8,222 nucleotides of DNA from an uncultured Faecalibacterium sp. (GTDB lineage: Bacteria; Bacillota; Clostridia; Oscillospirales; Ruminococcaceae), in assembly GCA_900765705.1 (NCBI GenBank), contig CAAFSR010000327.1, positions 1-8,222 on the forward strand, read 5' to 3'. The position numbers and the translations under genes are program-made. Positions 5,100 to 8,222 of the stretch are shown here, in pieces. The first letter of the stretch is position 1. Each line of letters begins with the position of its first letter. Under the pieces are notes generated by a model. It did not search any database and was not told where the DNA came from. It saw nothing but the letters and a program-made list of their open reading frames with translations.

Positions 5100-7964
5100 A
5101 TGTTGTCCATCAATATGGATGACGTCATCAAGGTCCTCAACTCGATCAAATCGCAGTTGATCGGCTTTGGTGTCGTAGCAGTTCTGCTGATCGCAGTCAT
5201 GATCGCCTGCCGTAAGCAGAGCAAGTCCAAAAAGTATCTGATCCGCTGGCAGGCGGGTCTGGGCATGGTGCTGGCGCTGGCTATCACCGTGAACCTGATC
5301 CTGACCGGCCCCATGTACTCCATGGTCACCCTTGCCACCGGCGACGGCAAGGTCAGTGAGGAGCATGCTGCTGAGGCTACTGAGCTTGTCGAAGATATAG
5401 CAGACGAGGGTATCGTTCTGCTGGATAACGACGGCACCCTGCCCATGGCAAAGAACAGCAAGCTGAACGTCTTTGGCTGGGCTTCCACCAACCCCTGCTA
5501 CGGCGGCACCGGTTCCGGTGCGCTGTCCGATGCTTACCCCACCGTCACCCTGCTGGAGGGTCTGAAGAACGCGGGCTTTGAACTGAACACTGAGCTCTCC
5601 GACTTCTACACCTCCTACCGTGCAGACCGTCCGGTCGTTGGTATATTCTCTCAGGACTGGACTCTGCCGGAGCCGGAGGCTGCACAGTACACCGACGAGA
5701 TGATGAACAACGCCAAGGCCTTCTCGGATACCGCCATGGTAGTCATCACCCGCGTGGGCGGCGAGGGCGCCGACCTGCCCACCGATGTGTCTCAGGTCAC
5801 CTACGACGCTGGCCACAGCTACAACGACTTTGAGCCCGGCGAGCACTACCTGCAGCTGTCCAAGACCGAGAAGGACATGATCGATCTGGTCTGCAAGAAC
5901 TTTGATAAGGTCGTTGTGGTCTACAACGGCGCCAACGCCATGGAACTGGGCTGGGTCAAGGATTACAGCCAGATCAAGAGCGTTGTCTGGTGCGCAGGCA
6001 CCGGTCAGAGCGGCTTCAACGCTCTGGGCTCCATCCTCTGCGGCGATGTGAACCCCTCCGGCCGTACCGTCGATACCTTTGTGTACGACCTGACCGAGAC
6101 CCCCACCGCGAACAACTTTGGAAACTTCAATTACACCAATATGGACGAGTTCATCGTCCCCGCCAGTCCATTCAGCGCTGAGGCAGTTCCCAGCTTCGTC
6201 AATTATGTTGAGGGCATCTACGTGGGCTACAAGTTCTATGAGACTGCTGCCGCCGAAGGCCTGATCGACTACGATAAGACCGTTGAGTATCCTTTCGGCT
6301 ATGGCCTGAGCTACACCACCTTTACCCAGACCCTGAACAGCGTTACCGAGGCTGACGGCACCATCACTGTGGATGTCACCGTCACCAACACCGGTTCTGC
6401 CTCCGGTAAGGAGGTCGTGGAGGTCTACTATAATCCTCCGTACACCAACGGCGGCATTGAGAAGGCTTCCGCAAACCTGATCGGCTTTGCAAAGACTTCT
6501 GAACTGGCTCCCGGCGCTTCCGAGAACGTCACCGTTACCTTCAAGGCCGAGGATATGGCCTCCTATGATACCTACGGCAAGGGCTGCTATGTGCTGGAAA
6601 AGGGCGATTACGTCATCAGCATCAACGCCGACTCCCACACCGTTCTGGATTCCAAGGTCTACAATGTGGCTTCTGACATCGTCTACGACGCTTCCAACAA
6701 ACGTGAGAGCGATGTGGAGGTGGCCGACAACAAGTTCGACTTTGCCGAGGGCAACGTGACCTACCTGTCCCGCGCCGACGGCTTTGCCAACTACGCCGAG
6801 GCTACCGCTGCTCCCGCAGACTTTGAACTGCCGGCACAGGCTAAGGCTACCTTCTACAACAACTCCAACTGGAACCCCGAGGACTTCAACAACGCCGACG
6901 ATGTGGCTCCCACCACCGGTGCCAAGAACGGCCTGAAGCTGAAGGACATGGTGGGCGTGGATTACAACGATGCCCAGTGGGATGCCTTCCTCGATCAGCT
7001 GACCGTTGCCGATATGGACAAGCTCATTGCTCTGGGCGGCTATCAGTCCGTTGCCGTTTCCTCTATTGGTAAGGTTCAGGTAAGCGACTGCGACGGCCCC
7101 GCGTCTATCAACAACAGCTTTACCGGTCAGGGTTCGGTCGGCTTCCCCTCTGCGGTCATGATCGCAGCAACTTGGAATGTTGACCTTGCCAATGACTTTG
7201 GCACCTCCATCGGCGAGATGGCCGATGACATGAACACCTCCGGCTGGTACGGCCCCGCTATGAACATCCACCGCTCCGCTTTCGCAGGCCGTAACTTCGA
7301 GTATTACTCTGAGGACGGCGTGCTGTCCGGCGCAATGGCTGCCAACGCTATCATGGGCTCTCAGGAGCAGGGCGTCTACGCCTTCATGAAGCACTTTGCC
7401 CTGAACGATCAGGAGACCAACCGCTGCGGTATGCTCTGCACCTGGTCCAGCGAGCAGGCCATCCGCGAGATCTACCTGAAGCCCTTTGAGCAGTGCATCA
7501 AGGCAGCTGACTGCCATGCAGTCATGTCCGCCTTCAACTACATCGGCAACACCTACGCCGGCAACTGCGATGCACTGCTGAACAAGGTCCTGCGCGGCGA
7601 GTGGGGCTTTGTGGGCATGGTGCTGACCGACTACTACGGTGTGTACGGCTATCAGGATTCTGACCGCCTGATCCGCAACGGCGGCGACTTCTGCCTGGTC
7701 AACTACGACACCGAGACCAACCACCTGACCGATACCACCAGCGCTACCGCTCTGGTGTCCGCACGTCAGGCTTGCAAGAACATCCTGTACACTGTGGCAA
7801 ACTCCCGTGCTTACTACCCCGAGAACCTGAACCCCGGTATGCCCGGTTGGGAAAAGGTGATGATCGGTGTGGACGTTGTGCTGGCAGCTGCTCTGATCGC
7901 ACTGGAAGTTCTGGTGGTCAAAAAGGGCTATGCAAAGCGCAAGGAAGAGGAAGTCAACGCCTGA
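5100..7964 (+). CDS. Membrane-tethered GH3 beta-glycosidase with permuted domain order
   Basis: 954 residues; the ATG follows AAGGAGG by 8 nt. TM1 (about 20-37) and TM2 (about 52-70) flank a basic loop (RKQSKSKKYLIR). A third helix (about 920-940) precedes a charged tail (KKGYAKRKEEE). By the positive-inside rule the enzyme lies outside the cell, held at both ends. The GH3 alpha/beta sandwich comes first (from about 90; DEGIVLLDNDGTLP), with candidate acid/base E222 in GGEGADLP. FGYGLSYTTF (399-408) leads into an Fn3-like domain (about 410-515). After a linker comes the TIM-barrel domain (about 630-890) with DGP (D665), GRNFEYYSED (R731), KHF (K764, H765) and the predicted nucleophile D844 in LTDYYG. 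This inverted order is known from Ruminococcus albus and Butyrivibrio beta-glucosidases. The sugar specificity is not readable. All 18 Arg codons are CGC or CGT, suggesting high expression. Confidence 0.93.
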   Translation: MLSINMDDVIKVLNSIKSQLIGFGVVAVLLIAVMIACRKQSKSKKYLIRWQAGLGMVLALAITVNLILTGPMYSMVTLATGDGKVSEEHAAEATELVEDIADEGIVLLDNDGTLPMAKNSKLNVFGWASTNPCYGGTGSGALSDAYPTVTLLEGLKNAGFELNTELSDFYTSYRADRPVVGIFSQDWTLPEPEAAQYTDEMMNNAKAFSDTAMVVITRVGGEGADLPTDVSQVTYDAGHSYNDFEPGEHYLQLSKTEKDMIDLVCKNFDKVVVVYNGANAMELGWVKDYSQIKSVVWCAGTGQSGFNALGSILCGDVNPSGRTVDTFVYDLTETPTANNFGNFNYTNMDEFIVPASPFSAEAVPSFVNYVEGIYVGYKFYETAAAEGLIDYDKTVEYPFGYGLSYTTFTQTLNSVTEADGTITVDVTVTNTGSASGKEVVEVYYNPPYTNGGIEKASANLIGFAKTSELAPGASENVTVTFKAEDMASYDTYGKGCYVLEKGDYVISINADSHTVLDSKVYNVASDIVYDASNKRESDVEVADNKFDFAEGNVTYLSRADGFANYAEATAAPADFELPAQAKATFYNNSNWNPEDFNNADDVAPTTGAKNGLKLKDMVGVDYNDAQWDAFLDQLTVADMDKLIALGGYQSVAVSSIGKVQVSDCDGPASINNSFTGQGSVGFPSAVMIAATWNVDLANDFGTSIGEMADDMNTSGWYGPAMNIHRSAFAGRNFEYYSEDGVLSGAMAANAIMGSQEQGVYAFMKHFALNDQETNRCGMLCTWSSEQAIREIYLKPFEQCIKAADCHAVMSAFNYIGNTYAGNCDALLNKVLRGEWGFVGMVLTDYYGVYGYQDSDRLIRNGGDFCLVNYDTETNHLTDTTSATALVSARQACKNILYTVANSRAYYPENLNPGMPGWEKVMIGVDVVLAAALIALEVLVVKKGYAKRKEEEVNA

Positions 7965-8014
7965 TTCTAGGTAAGACGCTCTGAACGGATGCAGCACCTG
8001 AACTGAAACCAGAT

Positions 8015-8048
8015 AAAAGGCCCGCTGCGTAAAAACAGCGGGCCTTTT
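8015..8048. terminator. Symmetric hairpin terminator between the GH3 genes
   Basis: A perfect 13-bp stem (AAAAGGCCCGCTG at 8015-8027 with its complement at 8036-8048) closes an 8-nt A-rich loop. Only four T end the stem before C, and the other strand also ends in four T. It may terminate weakly, work in both directions, or stabilise the upstream mRNA. The next gene starts only 31 bp later. Confidence 0.75.
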
Positions 8049-8079
8049 CTGGATTTGAAAAGGCAAAGAGGAAAATGCC

Positions 8080-8222
8080 ATGAAACATACAGATATCATC
8101 AACAGCCTGAGTCTGGAACAGAAATGCGCCCTGCTGAGCGGCGGCACGGTGTTCACCACCCGGGCGCTGCCGGGCAAGGGCATCCCGGCCATTACCCTGT
8201 CGGACGGCCCCAACGGCGTGCG
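8080..8222 (+). CDS. GH3 glycoside hydrolase, conventional N-terminal domain (3' end outside window)
   Basis: 47 full codons are visible. The ATG at 8080 follows AGAGGA (8067-8072) by 7 nt; an ATG at 8075 in another frame stops at once. The start MKHTDIINSLSLEQKCALLSG is typical of the first helix of a GH3 TIM-barrel domain, and ITLSDGPNGVR carries the conserved DGPxGxR sugar-binding motif. There is no signal peptide or membrane helix, so the enzyme should be cytoplasmic, unlike its neighbour. It probably has normal barrel-first order, but the catalytic aspartate and later domains lie beyond the edge. It begins just after a terminator with no room for its own standard promoter, so expression may depend on read-through from the upstream GH3 gene. 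Confidence 0.88.
   Translation, partial: MKHTDIINSLSLEQKCALLSGGTVFTTRALPGKGIPAITLSDGPNGV

Noticed and set aside
5019..8213. A 1064-codon open frame on the minus strand across both GH3 genes
   Set aside because: It is antisense to a clear GH3 family protein with intact motifs, its translation is low-complexity and Val/Gly/His-rich, and it has no recognisable domain. It results from the biased codon use of the GH3 gene.

Overview
The window is GC-rich with strong Shine-Dalgarno sites, and every credible gene is on the plus strand. Gene content and style fit a gut Clostridia/Oscillospiraceae genome of the Faecalibacterium kind. This is an inference from codon use, the short cobalamin-dependent methionine synthase and the Ruminococcus-type GH3 enzyme; no marker gene is present.

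Layout: (1) 1-2104, the 3' part of metH, encoding a short-form B12-dependent methionine synthase that ends after the cobalamin domain, followed by a perfect 13-bp hairpin terminator. (2) 2170-2799, about 630 bp without a convincing protein gene. Its first half (about 2246-2515) has an extended -10 element, a run of adjacent hairpins and a 14-bp terminator hairpin, so it is a candidate independent structured RNA. The second half holds only short hairpins and may be a dispersed intergenic repeat. (3) 2800-4885, a two-gene operon with a clear sigma-A-type promoter, encoding a LytTR response regulator and a GHKL (AgrC-like) membrane histidine kinase that overlap at ATGA, closed by a terminator. 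(4) 4886-5099, an unusually AT-rich regulatory region with two inverted repeats and a perfect 9-bp direct repeat separated by 12 bp, just upstream of an extended -10 promoter. (5) 5100-7964, a large GH3 glycosidase with permuted domain order and membrane helices at both ends. (6) A terminator-like hairpin, then at 8080 the start of a second GH3 gene of conventional N-terminal type, cut by the window edge.

The most interesting reading joins parts 3 to 6. The repeat pair has the spacing, and close to the sequence, of a LytTR-family operator, and it sits between the LytTR/GHKL operon and the GH3 genes. This suggests a local circuit in which a membrane sensor controls a surface-tethered glycosidase and perhaps a cytoplasmic partner enzyme. 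The sensed signal and the sugar substrate cannot be read from the sequence.
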